Source: Paenibacillus sp. 1781tsa1
GTDB taxonomy: Bacteria; Bacillota; Bacilli; Paenibacillales; Paenibacillaceae
Assembly (NCBI RefSeq): GCF_024159265.1
Contig: NZ_JAMYWY010000001.1
Coordinates: 1,612,001 to 1,676,000, forward strand
Direction: 5' to 3'
DNA length: 64,000 nucleotides
The position numbers were made by a program, and so were the translations under genes. Under the pieces are notes generated by a model, which saw only the letters and a list, made by a program, of their open reading frames with translations, made no database searches and was not told the origin of the DNA. Below, in pieces: positions 9,116-17,503 of this stretch; the stretch's first letter is position 1; each line of letters opens with the position of its first letter.

Positions 9116-9501
9116 GAAGGCCCACCTCCATCCTGTATGGGAGGGGAGAACGTCTTCAGGAATGCCTCCAGTTTCTGTGGATCGGGTTGTTGATCCGCTG
9201 AGCCTTCCGTTAATCCATTGAATCCGTGAATCTGGCGTTTGCCGCCAAAGGTCGTGAGTTCGACGGGTTTCTCCTCACCAGGTTCGAAACGGACGGCGGT
9301 GCCTGCCGGAATATGCAGACGATGTCCAAAAGCTGAAGTGCGATCGAAGTCCAGCGCGGCATTAACTTCATAGAAGTGAACGTGAGAGCCGACCTGGACG
9401 GGACGGTCGCCGCGGTTCAGGACAATCAGGCGTATGGTTGGACGATCCGGATGACAGATGATATCGTCATCTGGCTTCAAGCGATATTCACCAGGAATCA
9501 T
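9112..9501 (-). CDS. ureB: Urease beta subunit UreB
   Basis: A 129-residue structural subunit, beginning MIPGEYRL and containing [17 protein letters not shown] and [11 protein letters not shown], all typical of UreB. It is slightly longer than the usual 100-125 residues because of a proline- and glycine-rich tail. It lies between ureA (17-base gap) and ureC (4-base overlap). Confidence 0.97.
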   Translation of the reverse strand: MIPGEYRLKPDDDIICHPDRPTIRLIVLNRGDRPVQVGSHVHFYEVNAALDFDRTSAFGHRLHIPAGTAVRFEPGEEKPVELTTFGGKRQIHGFNGLTEGSADQQPDPQKLEAFLKTFSPPIQDGGGPS

Positions 9502-9518
9502 AACTTCTCCTGCCTTTC

Positions 9519-9821
9519 TCAGCGTATAGGTTCATGTACGGTAACGAGTTTGGTACCGTCAGGAAATGTGGCTTCTACCTGTACTTCAGGGATCATATCA
9601 GGAACGCCATCCATACAGTCTTCGCGTGTCAGGATGGTGCCTCCGTGTCTCATTAAATCGGCAACACTCATTCCATCCCGTGCCCGTTCCATGAGTTCGG
9701 AGGTCAATAAAGCGATGGCTTCGGGAACATTTAATTTGAGTCCGCGTGCTCTTCGTTCACGGGCGAGGTTAGCGGCCACGGTAATCAGGAGTTTTTCCTT
9801 TTCCTGTTCAGTCCAGTGCAA
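9519..9821 (-). CDS. ureA: Urease gamma subunit UreA
   Basis: A 100-residue first gene of the ure operon. It contains [40 protein letters not shown] and ends [10 protein letters not shown], as UreA does. The start is a TTG at 9821 giving [12 protein letters not shown], aligned with the usual MxLTxxE start; the Shine-Dalgarno (AAAGGTCGGA) is modest. A GlnR/TnrA box lies 54 bases upstream. Confidence 0.96.
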   Translation of the reverse strand: MHWTEQEKEKLLITVAANLARERRARGLKLNVPEAIALLTSELMERARDGMSVADLMRHGGTILTREDCMDGVPDMIPEVQVEATFPDGTKLVTVHEPIR

Positions 9822-9874
9822 GGCAATCCGACCTTTCGCTTATAATGTCTGATATGTTCATGAATCATGTTATA

Positions 9875-9891
9875 TGTTAAATATACTCACA
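9875..9891. promoter_or_regulatory. GlnR/TnrA box at ureA promoter
   Basis: TGTTA-AATATAC-TCACA is an exact match to TGTNA-N7-TNACA, the site bound by GlnR and TnrA in bacilli. On the minus strand a TTGACA at 9906-9911 is a possible ureA -35, which places the box over the -10 region. Confidence 0.75.
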
Positions 9892-9909
9892 CAGGGTGAA
9901 TCCTTTGTC

Positions 9910-9929
9910 AATAAGCTTCAAAGCTTATT
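9910..9929. promoter_or_regulatory. Perfect 20-bp palindrome between ureA and urtA
   Basis: AATAAGCTT-ca-AAGCTTATT, with perfect 9-base arms, lies midway between the two divergent operons and overlaps the possible ureA -35. It could be a binding site for a further regulator or an insulating hairpin; the sequence alone does not say. Confidence 0.4.
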
Positions 9930-9968
9930 AGCAGCATGCATGAAACGAGTAGGCATGAAATAAAATTA

Positions 9969-10008
9969 TGTAAGCTATATTGACATGAAGAGTGTAACGC
10001 TCCATAAT
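9969..10008 (+). promoter_or_regulatory. urtA promoter overlapped by a GlnR/TnrA box
   Basis: The box TGTAA-GCTATAT-TGACA at 9969-9985 is an exact consensus match. Its right half is part of a perfect -35 TTGACA (9980-9985), followed after 17 bases by CATAAT (10003-10008). Overlap with the -35 suggests repression by GlnR when nitrogen is plentiful. Confidence 0.75.
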
Positions 10009-10082
10009 TTGGATCAACGAACATTTCGGGTGTAAATGACCTTAATGTTCGGCAATAGACTAAAAAAAGGGAGTGTAGGCTA

Positions 10083-11333
10083 TTGAAGAAGAGGTCGGTC
10101 AAGTTATGGAGTATTTTGCTCGGTGCGGTCATTGTAATGACAGGATGTGTGGAGGGTACTGCGCCGCCTGAAGCTTCAGGTTCGGGTGGTACAGGAGAAC
10201 CGGCTGCATCCGGTGATACGATTAAAGTTGGCATTCTTCACTCCCTCAGCGGAACGATGGCAATCAGTGAGGTATCTGTTAAAGATGCCGAGATGCTTGC
10301 TATTGAAGAGATTAACGCCGCGGGCGGAGTTTTGGGTAAGCAGATCGAGCCAGTAATTGAGGATGGCGCTTCGGATTGGCCTACTTTTGCGGAGAAGGCT
10401 GGAAAGCTGCTGCAACAGGATAAGGTCGCTGCAGTATTTGGTGGATGGACCTCTGCAAGTCGGAAGGCTATGCTCCCGGTGTTCGAACAGAACAAAGGTC
10501 TGTTGTTTTACCCGGTACAATATGAAGGATTGGAATCGTCGCCAAATATTTTTTATACAGGAGCAACAACCAATCAGCAAATCGTTCCATCCGTAACCTG
10601 GTTACTGGAGAACAGGGGCAAGACGTTTTATCTGCTCGGTTCAGATTATGTTTTCCCGAAAACGGCCAATCAGGTCATTAAGGCACAACTCGCAGCAGAG
10701 GGCGGAGAAGTGGTGGGTGAGGAGTATACACCGCTGGGACATACCGATTACAGTACCATCATTAGCAAAATCAAGGCTGCGAAGCCGGATATTGTATACA
10801 ATACACTGAACGGAGATAGCAATGTGGCCTTCTTCAAACAATTGAAGGATGCCGGAATCTCTTCGGATCAGATGACAACCCTCTCGGTAAGTGTGGCGGA
10901 GGAAGAAATCCGTGGTATTGGCGCGGACGTGTTGAAGGGACATCTCGCTTCGTGGAACTATTATCAGACAACGGATACGCCTGAAAATGCAACATTTGTT
11001 GCCAAGTATAAAGAAAAATACGGTGCTGATCGGGTGACAGCAGATCCGATTGAAGCGGGATACGTTGCGGTATATCTGTGGAAGGCGGCGGTGGAAAAAG
11101 CGGGATCAACCGACGTGGAGAAGGTTAAGGCAGCTGCGAAGGGTCTGGAGTTTGATGCCCCGGAAGGTAAGGTAACCGTGGATGGAGAGAATCAGCATAT
11201 CTACAAAACTGTACGGATCGGTGAGGTGCAGGAAGATGGGCAGTTCAAGGAATTATGGAATTCTGGCGCGCCTGTCAAGCCGGACCCTTATCTGAAAACG
11301 TATGAATGGGGAGCTTCCCTTAGCGCCAAATAA
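10083..11333 (+). CDS. urtA: Urea ABC transporter substrate-binding lipoprotein UrtA
   Basis: A 416-residue extracytoplasmic receptor of the urea/short-chain amide importer. A lipoprotein signal ends in VMTGC (Cys22), followed by a Gly/Ser/Pro linker. The mature part shows the type I periplasmic-binding fold of the amide/LIV family: [47 protein letters not shown] and [11 protein letters not shown], the latter typical of UrtA. The TTG start at 10083 follows AAGGGAG at 10067-10073. First gene of urtABCDE. Confidence 0.93.
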   Translation: MKKRSVKLWSILLGAVIVMTGCVEGTAPPEASGSGGTGEPAASGDTIKVGILHSLSGTMAISEVSVKDAEMLAIEEINAAGGVLGKQIEPVIEDGASDWPTFAEKAGKLLQQDKVAAVFGGWTSASRKAMLPVFEQNKGLLFYPVQYEGLESSPNIFYTGATTNQQIVPSVTWLLENRGKTFYLLGSDYVFPKTANQVIKAQLAAEGGEVVGEEYTPLGHTDYSTIISKIKAAKPDIVYNTLNGDSNVAFFKQLKDAGISSDQMTTLSVSVAEEEIRGIGADVLKGHLASWNYYQTTDTPENATFVAKYKEKYGADRVTADPIEAGYVAVYLWKAAVEKAGSTDVEKVKAAAKGLEFDAPEGKVTVDGENQHIYKTVRIGEVQEDGQFKELWNSGAPVKPDPYLKTYEWGASLSAK

Positions 11334-11390
11334 CATAGAAACCTCGTAATAAACACAGGTAACTCGCTTCAAAGCAACCCAAACAGAAAC

Positions 11391-11412
11391 GAGGGTGTGA
11401 CAACACATCCTC
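11391..11412 (+). promoter_or_regulatory. Hairpin between urtA and urtB
   Basis: GAGGGTGTG and CACATCCTC form a 9-bp stem with one G-T pair and a 4-base loop in the 187-base gap after urtA, without a T-run. Such hairpins often protect the binding-protein message so that it accumulates above the permease message; that role is inference. Confidence 0.4.
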
Positions 11413-11520
11413 TAACCGTATTGCGGTAAAGCGTTGATGCGATAACTATATGTGTGTATGTGACTGGGGTAGATGGAGTCATGTACATAGCGAGACTAAC
11501 GTATGGAGGAGGGGATAGCG

Positions 11521-12426
11521 ATGGATATGTTTATCCTGCAGATGTTCAATGGTCTGAGTATCAGTTCAATTCTGTTGTTGATAGCACTCGGTCTGGCGGT
11601 AACGTTTGGGTTGATGAATGTCATCAATATGGCTCACGGTGAACTGATCATGATCGGTGCGTACGCCACATATGTAACACAGAATCTGTTCATGTCCTAT
11701 GCTCCAGCAGCGTGGTTTGGTGCCTACTTTGTTGTAGCTTTGCCGATTGCGTTCATCGTCGCCGCTCTAATTGGCTGGTTGCTCGAAGTTGTGCTGATCA
11801 GGCATCTATATGGCAGGCCGCTTGACAGTCTGCTTGCGACATGGGGCGTAGGGATGATGCTGCAACAACTGGCCCGTACGATATTCGGAGCGCCGAATGT
11901 GGGGGTATCCAGTCCGGCTTGGCTCAATGGAGGATTGGCGATCTCGGATGGCATTGTATTTCCGTACAAGCGAATTTTCATTATCGCATTGGTTGCGGTT
12001 GTGCTGCTGTGTATGTATCTGTATATCTATCGAACATCATCCGGAAGACGAATGAGGGCTGTGATGCAGAATCGGAGTATGGCAGGGTGCCTTGGAATTT
12101 CGACTCGGCGGGTAGATGGCATGACCTTTGCCATTGGTTCGGGCATCGCCGGAATTGCTGGCTGTGCATTAACGCTCATTGGTCCAATTGGCCCATCACT
12201 TGGCACGTATTATATTGTGGATGCATTCATGGTCGTTGTTCTGGGTGGCGTAGGGAAATTGGTCGGAACTGTGTGTGGTGCACTGGGGATTGGTATGTTC
12301 AACACGCTGTTCGAAACGTATACCTCTGCCTCCATTGGCAAGGTGCTGGTATTTGTGTGTATCGTTGCTTTTCTGCAATGGAAACCACGTGGCTTGGTCG
12401 CAATGCGTACACGGAGTCTCGATTAA
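11521..12426 (+). CDS. urtB: Urea ABC transporter permease UrtB
   Basis: A 301-residue polytopic membrane protein of the LivH/UrtB type. It has about eight hydrophobic segments and family residues in [20 protein letters not shown] near the N-terminus and [16 protein letters not shown] toward the C-terminus. The ATG at 11521 follows GGAGGAGGGG; an ATG at 11503 overlaps that site. It pairs with UrtC to form the membrane channel. Confidence 0.92.
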   Translation: MDMFILQMFNGLSISSILLLIALGLAVTFGLMNVINMAHGELIMIGAYATYVTQNLFMSYAPAAWFGAYFVVALPIAFIVAALIGWLLEVVLIRHLYGRPLDSLLATWGVGMMLQQLARTIFGAPNVGVSSPAWLNGGLAISDGIVFPYKRIFIIALVAVVLLCMYLYIYRTSSGRRMRAVMQNRSMAGCLGISTRRVDGMTFAIGSGIAGIAGCALTLIGPIGPSLGTYYIVDAFMVVVLGGVGKLVGTVCGALGIGMFNTLFETYTSASIGKVLVFVCIVAFLQWKPRGLVAMRTRSLD

Positions 12427-12447
12427 CGTGAAGAAGGGGGTTAGTTC

Positions 12448-13539
12448 ATGTCGGCATTACTCAAGACTGGCAGTCTGAAAATGAGGATCATCTGGGCAGT
12501 TGTACTCATCATGATGTGTCTTGCTCCACTGATCTCCACGGAGTTTCGTCTGAGTCTATTAGCCAAGTTTTTGGCGCTGGCGATCCTGGCCATTGGTCTC
12601 GATTTGATCTGGGGTTATGGTGGTGTGTTGAGTCTTGGGCATGGTGTGTTCTTTGGGCTAGGTGGATACGCGATGGCGATGTATCTGAAGCTTCAGGCCA
12701 GTGGAGCAACGCTTCCTGACTTCATGGGATGGAGTGGTCTCAGTGGTCTGCCATGGTTCTGGGAACCATTTCGCTCTTTCCCGGTGGCGCTGTTATTGGG
12801 GATAGCCCTTCCGGCATTGCTTGCCTTTGCCCTGGGGTGGTTTACGTTCCGTAACCGGATCACCGGTGTTTATTTTACGATCCTGACTCAAGCTTTGGTT
12901 CTTATTACGGTAACACTCTTTGTTGGTAAACAGGAATGGACGGGTGGAACGAATGGCATTACCGGGTATAATTCAATCTTTGGTTTTACACTTCATTCCG
13001 CTGGAACAACAATAGTTCTCTACTATATAACGCTTGCTATTCTGGTGATCGCGTATGTGCTCTGTCGTCGAATGGTGAACAGTCGGTTCGGCCAAGTGCT
13101 CGAAGCTGCGCGTGATGGAGAGAATCGGGTGCGATTCCTCGGATATGATCCGGCAGGATATAAAACGCTGGCTTTTGCTTTTTCAGGTGCGCTTGCAGGT
13201 ATTGCGGGCATGTTGTTTGTTCTTCAGGTCGGTATTATCTCGCCATCCATGATGGGGATTGTGCCTTCCATTGAGATGGTCCTGTGGGTTGCGTTGGGTG
13301 GTCGCGGTACGCTTATTGGAGCGGTCATCGGAGCGGTGGTGCTGAATGCAGCCAAAACAGGTATAAGCGAGGCTTACCCCGAAGGCTGGCTGTTTGTCAT
13401 TGGTGGGTTATTTGTAACGGTAGTTTTGTTCATGCCAAACGGTATTGTAGGTGTGTATCGTCATGTCGTTCGCTTGCTGAAGCGGAGAGGAGAGAGAGCG
13501 CATGTCCAAGTCACTCGAGAAAAACCTGAAGTCTACTAA
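12448..13539 (+). CDS. urtC: Urea ABC transporter permease UrtC
   Basis: A 363-residue LivM-type permease. It contains AIGLDLIWGYGGVLSLGHGV, the YFTILTQALVLI segment and ARDGENRVRFLGYDPAGYK before the last helices, all typical of UrtC. Start ATG 12448 has AAGGGGG upstream, 21 bases after urtB. Its 3' end overlaps urtD by 38 bases, indicating coupled translation. Confidence 0.92.
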   Translation: MSALLKTGSLKMRIIWAVVLIMMCLAPLISTEFRLSLLAKFLALAILAIGLDLIWGYGGVLSLGHGVFFGLGGYAMAMYLKLQASGATLPDFMGWSGLSGLPWFWEPFRSFPVALLLGIALPALLAFALGWFTFRNRITGVYFTILTQALVLITVTLFVGKQEWTGGTNGITGYNSIFGFTLHSAGTTIVLYYITLAILVIAYVLCRRMVNSRFGQVLEAARDGENRVRFLGYDPAGYKTLAFAFSGALAGIAGMLFVLQVGIISPSMMGIVPSIEMVLWVALGGRGTLIGAVIGAVVLNAAKTGISEAYPEGWLFVIGGLFVTVVLFMPNGIVGVYRHVVRLLKRRGERAHVQVTREKPEVY

Positions 13540-14311
13540 GGATTCGGCGGTCCTGGTAGCTGAGGATATTACGGTGGCCTTTGGCGGGTTCGTTGCTGTC
13601 AAAGGCATGAATCTGAAGCTGCTTGAGCATGATCTGCATTTTCTGATTGGACCGAATGGTGCAGGGAAAACGACGATGCTGGATGTGATCTGTGGCAAAA
13701 CCAAACCGTTGTCCGGCTCGGTGAAGATGGCGGATGGCGCGGACTTGACGAGACTGAGGGAACACCAGATTGTTCGCAAAGGTGTAGGACGCAAATTCCA
13801 GGCGCCATCAATCTTCGCGGGTCTGACGGTTCAGGAGAATCTGACGCTGGCAGCGGAGACTCGCCGTTCCCCTTTGCAAGCCATCGGTATTCGTCGATAT
13901 GGGAAAATGAGTGCTGCCATGGAGCGTGTTACCCTCCAGATTGGTCTGCAAGACCGCGTTGAGACTCGTGCAGGGGCGTTATCGCATGGGGAGAAGCAGT
14001 GGCTGGAGATCGGCATGTTGCTTCTGCAGGAGCCACGTGTGTTGTTACTGGACGAACCAGCCGCGGGCATGACGGATGAAGAAACACACAAGACAGGGCG
14101 ACTCCTGCAAGAGATTGCGCGTGAACGCTCGGTTGTGGTGGTGGAGCATGATATGGAGTTTGTGCGAGAGTTCGCAGCCAAGGTAACGGTAATGCATGAA
14201 GGGAAATTGCTGAAGGAAGGTACGATGGCGGAGGTACAGGCAGACCCGAAAGTAGCAGAAGTGTATCTGGGCAAAAGGAGGGATGACCATGCTGTCGCTG
14301 CAACGAATTGA
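13502..14311 (+). CDS. urtD: Urea ABC transporter ATPase UrtD
   Basis: A 269-residue LivG-type ATPase. Walker A GPNGAGKTT is at about residues 50-58, the signature is the family variant LSHGEKQWLEIGM, Walker B is VLLLDEPAAGM, and the switch histidine is in VVVEHDMEF. ATP hydrolysis in the cytoplasm drives urea import. The first 20 residues form a short extension before the nucleotide-binding core. Confidence 0.92.
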   Translation: MSKSLEKNLKSTKDSAVLVAEDITVAFGGFVAVKGMNLKLLEHDLHFLIGPNGAGKTTMLDVICGKTKPLSGSVKMADGADLTRLREHQIVRKGVGRKFQAPSIFAGLTVQENLTLAAETRRSPLQAIGIRRYGKMSAAMERVTLQIGLQDRVETRAGALSHGEKQWLEIGMLLLQEPRVLLLDEPAAGMTDEETHKTGRLLQEIARERSVVVVEHDMEFVREFAAKVTVMHEGKLLKEGTMAEVQADPKVAEVYLGKRRDDHAVAATN

Positions 14312-14984
14312 ATCCGGCTACGGGGAGAGCAATGTGCTTCGTGGTGTGAATCTGGACGTACAGCCTGGACAGGTGGTGTGTCTGATGGGCCGTAACGGTG
14401 TAGGTAAAACCACGTTGATGAAAACATTAATGGGGCTGCTCAAAACACGCAAGGGCAGTATCCAGTGGCAACATCAGGAGTTATCCACCTTGGACACAGC
14501 TAAGCGCGCAAGGGCAGGAATCGGTTATGTACCGCAGGGGCGGGAGATTTTCCCGCAGCTTACGGTGAAAGAAAATCTGTTGCTTGGCCTGGAGACAAGT
14601 GCGCCGGGATTAAAAACGTTCCCAGAGGATGTGCTGGCGATGTTTCCAGTGCTTGCTACGATGTATGGACGGCAGGGCGGGGATCTGAGTGGTGGACAGC
14701 AGCAACAATTGGCATTTGCCCGGGCGTTGGCTTCACGTCCGGGGTTGTTACTACTTGATGAGCCGACAGAAGGCATCCAGCCTTCTATCGTGGAGGACAT
14801 TCGGCAGGTTATTTTGCAGCTCAAGGCAAAGGGAGACCTCTCTGTTCTACTGGTGGAGCAGAGTATTGATTTTGTAAAGAGTGCCGCAGATTATATCTAT
14901 ATCATGGACAAAGGAACCATCACCCTGCACGGGACACCGCAAGAACTGGATATGTCACAGTTTGAACATCATCTGTCCGTGTAG
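14289..14984 (+). CDS. urtE: Urea ABC transporter ATPase UrtE
   Basis: A 231-residue LivF-type ATPase. It has Walker A GRNGVGKTT (about residues 34-42), the conserved GYVPQGREIFPQLTV segment, signature LSGGQQQQLAFARAL and Walker B LLLLDEPTEGIQPS. The ATG at 14289 is chosen because AAGGAGGG ends 6 bases before it; an ATG at 14283 touches the site. It overlaps the end of urtD and is the last gene of the operon; no clear terminator separates it from the convergent PAS gene. Confidence 0.92.
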   Translation: MLSLQRIESGYGESNVLRGVNLDVQPGQVVCLMGRNGVGKTTLMKTLMGLLKTRKGSIQWQHQELSTLDTAKRARAGIGYVPQGREIFPQLTVKENLLLGLETSAPGLKTFPEDVLAMFPVLATMYGRQGGDLSGGQQQQLAFARALASRPGLLLLDEPTEGIQPSIVEDIRQVILQLKAKGDLSVLLVEQSIDFVKSAADYIYIMDKGTITLHGTPQELDMSQFEHHLSV

Positions 14985-15012
14985 TTGTATTTAGCGTGTT
15001 GAGTAGAGAGGT

Positions 15013-15648
15013 TCAGGAACGCTTGTCCAGGATATTCGAGTATTTGGGATATAACCGCCGGATGCATTCCGGGCAGATGTCATGGGTGAATTCGGCGTGG
15101 GTGTGCTTCTCCAGATAACTCTCAACGGAGGTCCAGTGTTCCTCTTCGTCCTTGATTTGTTTGCAGACGGCGCAAATAGGCAACAGTCCACGCAATGTGC
15201 GCACTTCAGACAATGCCTTCTTTAATTGATGTTCTGTCTTCCTTTGTTCGGTAATATCCATGTGTGCAATCAAAGCGAGATCGGTATCCAGAATTGAATT
15301 CGTATGAGATAGAGGGGTGAGATCCACGCGAAACCACCTCTCTTCGTTGTATACAGTATACACGCAGATGTCATATGTATGATTTCGATTAAAGGGTATT
15401 CCGCGTTCTTTCAAATTCTGTGCGACAAGTGCCGTGTTTACGTTCTTGCTTCGTATTGCCCAGGCTTCCGTCAGATGCAGGTAGTGTTTATGATTAATAT
15501 TCGCATCCGGGTTAGGTGATGGTTGGCCGAGTCCCTGTTGCCAGGCACGGTTACAACTGTGGATGATCCAATTGTGATCAACGATGATGAGCTGGTGACG
15601 TATGGACTGGAACGACAGCCTTTCCAGATCGGATGTAACATGTCTCAT
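15013..15648 (-). CDS. PAS-domain protein with C-terminal double CxxC motif
   Basis: A 211-residue protein. Residues about 15-140 look like one PAS domain (HQLIIVDHNWIIHSCNRAW at its start, ending in IAHMDITEQRKTEHQL, a typical PAC-linker). The C-terminal 65 residues carry LLPICAVCKQIKDEEEHW and ICPEC, a CxxC...CxxC module often found after PAS domains in signalling proteins. There is no kinase, GGDEF or HTH output domain, so it is a stand-alone sensor or adaptor. ATG 15648 has AGGAGGG 8 bases upstream. Confidence 0.8.
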   Translation of the reverse strand: MRHVTSDLERLSFQSIRHQLIIVDHNWIIHSCNRAWQQGLGQPSPNPDANINHKHYLHLTEAWAIRSKNVNTALVAQNLKERGIPFNRNHTYDICVYTVYNEERWFRVDLTPLSHTNSILDTDLALIAHMDITEQRKTEHQLKKALSEVRTLRGLLPICAVCKQIKDEEEHWTSVESYLEKHTHAEFTHDICPECIRRLYPKYSNILDKRS

Positions 15649-15675
15649 GGATGGGACCCTCCTTTGACAGAAATC

Positions 15676-15885
15676 TTATCTCAGTTCATCTGGAATATCC
15701 AAAATATCAGCGACCATGTGCCTGAATCGGGTTGCTTTGCGTGTGCCGTGAATGAGATTGGATAGACGGTAGGGTGGAATGCCGTGCTGTTCACAAAAGG
15801 TCTTCTGGTCCACTTGTAGTTCGGTTAGCCGTCGTTTGATGGCCCATCCGAACGGAGTAACTGGTTTTTTCTTGTTCTTGTTCAA
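15676..15885 (-). CDS. Small HTH protein, Cro/C1-like
   Basis: A 69-residue basic protein. TPFGWAIKRRLTELQVDQ followed by FCEQHGIPPYRLSNLIHG fits an XRE-type helix-turn-helix occupying nearly the whole protein. The start is a TTG at 15885 with GGGGTG about 7 bases upstream. It is 27 bases upstream of the PAS gene on the same strand and may be co-transcribed with it. Target unknown. Confidence 0.65.
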   Translation of the reverse strand: MNKNKKKPVTPFGWAIKRRLTELQVDQKTFCEQHGIPPYRLSNLIHGTRKATRFRHMVADILDIPDELR

Positions 15886-16070
15886 AAGGGTTCACCCCTG
15901 GTTAGAATGTAGTATTCAGTCGCCCTTTCTTCATGTAGAATATATAGAAATGCGAGCTGTATATTTCATTATATACGTAAATGCGTCATCTAACAATTAA
16001 AAAAGACGGAAAAAAGTGTATTTTGTGATGTTTAATGGCGTAAATACGTTAAATAAACAAATAAAATGAC

Positions 16071-16108
16071 AAAAAACACGACGGCAAGGAAGTTGCCGCG
16101 TGTTTTTT
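16071..16108. terminator. Terminator after the second ureF
   Basis: AAAAAACACG-a-CGGCAA at 16071-16087 pairs TTGCCG-CGTGTTTTTT at 16093-16108, with one bulged A and loop GGAAG. It lies 40 bases past the ureF2 stop. The rest of 15886-16070 shows no gene. Confidence 0.8.
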
Positions 16109-16147
16109 AGTTTGTCTGAATGAGGGGAGGTTTGATGAGGAAGAGAA

Positions 16148-16855
16148 CTAGGCCCTGTAGGCATGAAGTCCAGCTCCAAGCATATGGAAACTGGGGAAAA
16201 ATGATTTCATGGACATCGAGGTTGGCTGTGCCAGTCCATCCGCAGCGGAGGCGCTGACGGTATTCCATTCATTCTCAAGATCCGTGGCCAGGCGGACGAT
16301 CAGATCTTTGGTTGTATCGTTGTTCAGGGGAATGACTTTGGAGGCTTCGGTTATGCAGGCATTCATGGCTGAATGCAGGTAACCAAGGACCGCCTCCTCG
16401 ACCGGGATGTCGAGGTGGTGGTTAATCCAGGCGTGAACAGTGGAGAGGCAGCCAACCGAATCGTATTTGGCGAAGATCTGTTCGAGCTGGCTGAAATCAA
16501 TCCAGGGGTGCAGAGCGCGTGCCAGTCTGATCAATCGTTTTCCCATGGCGGCAGCTTGTTCTCTGAGATCTCCAGGAGTTCGCTGAACATGGACCAGCTT
16601 GTCGATCAGAGCTATCCGCCATGTATCTTTGTGATCTGCTGCGGTATAGATGCCTTTGATGGCCATGCCTTCAAGACGAACAATGCTGGGATGCAACTGA
16701 CAACGCATGAATGATTCGAGATCTTCAGCATTACGAATGGTACCCTCCCTGATATGGATATCCATGCCGAAGGAATGGGTAAACCCTCCAACCTGAATAG
16801 AGGAATCAAGCAGTTTGACATAATCGAGCAGCTTATTCCCACGGTTCACAATCAT
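16148..16855 (-). CDS. ureF: Second UreF-like urease accessory protein
   Basis: A 235-residue paralogue of the UreF at 6668-7363. It keeps the N-terminal pattern NKLLDYVKLLDSS and GGFTHSFGMD, the LHPSIVRLEGMAIKGIY segment, HVQRTPGDLRE and PWIDF. It differs at the C-terminus: it ends SFHMLGAGLHAYRA and lacks the canonical RHExLxxRLFMS tail. The start is ATG 16855 (AGGAGG close upstream) or GTG 16849 (better spacing); the longer frame from 16894 would overlap the GlnR box and is rejected. It stands alone, 6.3 kb from the ure operon, with its own terminator. Confidence 0.82.
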   Translation of the reverse strand: MIVNRGNKLLDYVKLLDSSIQVGGFTHSFGMDIHIREGTIRNAEDLESFMRCQLHPSIVRLEGMAIKGIYTAADHKDTWRIALIDKLVHVQRTPGDLREQAAAMGKRLIRLARALHPWIDFSQLEQIFAKYDSVGCLSTVHAWINHHLDIPVEEAVLGYLHSAMNACITEASKVIPLNNDTTKDLIVRLATDLENEWNTVSASAADGLAQPTSMSMKSFFPSFHMLGAGLHAYRA

Positions 16856-16876
16856 TCGCCTCCTGTGTTCGTTAAA

Positions 16877-16893
16877 TGTCATGTTAAATGACA
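16877..16893. promoter_or_regulatory. GlnR/TnrA box upstream of second ureF
   Basis: TGTCA-TGTTAAA-TGACA exactly matches TGTNA-N7-TNACA and is the core of a 10-base-arm palindrome (16873-16882 with 16888-16897). It lies 22 bases before the ureF2 start, a position expected for repression. A further imperfect dyad, ATGATAGTTATCAT at 16939-16952, lies upstream. Confidence 0.75.
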
Positions 16894-17079
16894 TTTATAT
16901 TCCTTTTTGTTTGCTTTATATTTGAAAATCCGAATTATATGATAGTTATCATCCCATAAATGTCCGCATTTTGTCAATAGAATTGATGGAATTTAATGTA
17001 TTAAATCTAAATTCAATTATATGTGTTATTTTATATTACTCATAATGTAAGTTATTAGTCGCAGGGAGGACTATATATA

Positions 17080-17241
17080 ATGAATCAACAAAATCGGCTC
17101 TAGCCGAAAAAAGAGGGGATCGAATCTAATGATATGCAGTTCATGGATAAACATGACGAGAATATGCGTTTTTTGAGGAAAATGCCTACCCAAAAAGAAG
17201 GTTTAAAAAACACTTTACTTTTAGTTCTGAACCCGGTATAA
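17080..17241 (+). pseudogene. Small reading frame interrupted by an in-frame amber codon
   Basis: An excellent ribosome site (AGGGAGGA at 17063-17070) precedes ATG 17080, but the frame MNQQNRL stops at TAG 17101-17103. The same frame then continues open for 45 codons (PKKEGIESNDMQF..., ...LLLVLNPV) to TAA at 17239-17241. A single C-to-T change of CAG would explain the stop. No family is recognised. The remaining gap between ureF2 and the tRNA holds promoters only. It may instead be a leader peptide with chance downstream openness. Confidence 0.35.
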
Positions 17242-17242
17242 T
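17214..17242 (+). promoter_or_regulatory. Promoter of tRNA-Leu copy 2
   Basis: TTTACT at 17214-17219 and TATAAT at 17237-17242 with a 17-base spacer, 29 bases before the tRNA. Confidence 0.7.
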
Positions 17243-17270
17243 CAATTCTGTTGCCGATTATTTACGACAT

Positions 17271-17353
17271 GCGGTCGTGGTGGAATGGCAGACACGCTAT
17301 CTTGAGGGGGTAGTGGGCGTATGCCCGTGGAGGTTCGAGTCCTCTCGACCGCA
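17271..17353 (+). tRNA. tRNA-Leu (GAG), copy 2
   Basis: An 83-nt class II tRNA identical to the copy at 4252-4334 except in the variable arm, where GGGC/GCCC replaces GGGT/ACCC; this base-pair change preserves the stem. CCA is not encoded. Confidence 0.96.
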
Positions 17354-17370
17354 TCATATGAACGATTAAG

Positions 17371-17405
17371 AAGAAGCTTTCCATTAATGGAAAGCTTCTT
17401 TTTTT
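17371..17405 (+). terminator. Terminator of tRNA-Leu copy 2
   Basis: AAGAAGCTTTCC at 17371-17382 pairs GGAAAGCTTCTT at 17389-17400, followed by a T-run. Confidence 0.9.
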
Positions 17406-17503
17406 ACTTTTTTGAACAGTCTGACATCAAGGTTTGAGAAAAAAAGGCCATCCATTACCGGGGGACGATTGTACCTTCCCTTCCAGCTATGGTGGCCGAT
17501 GTA

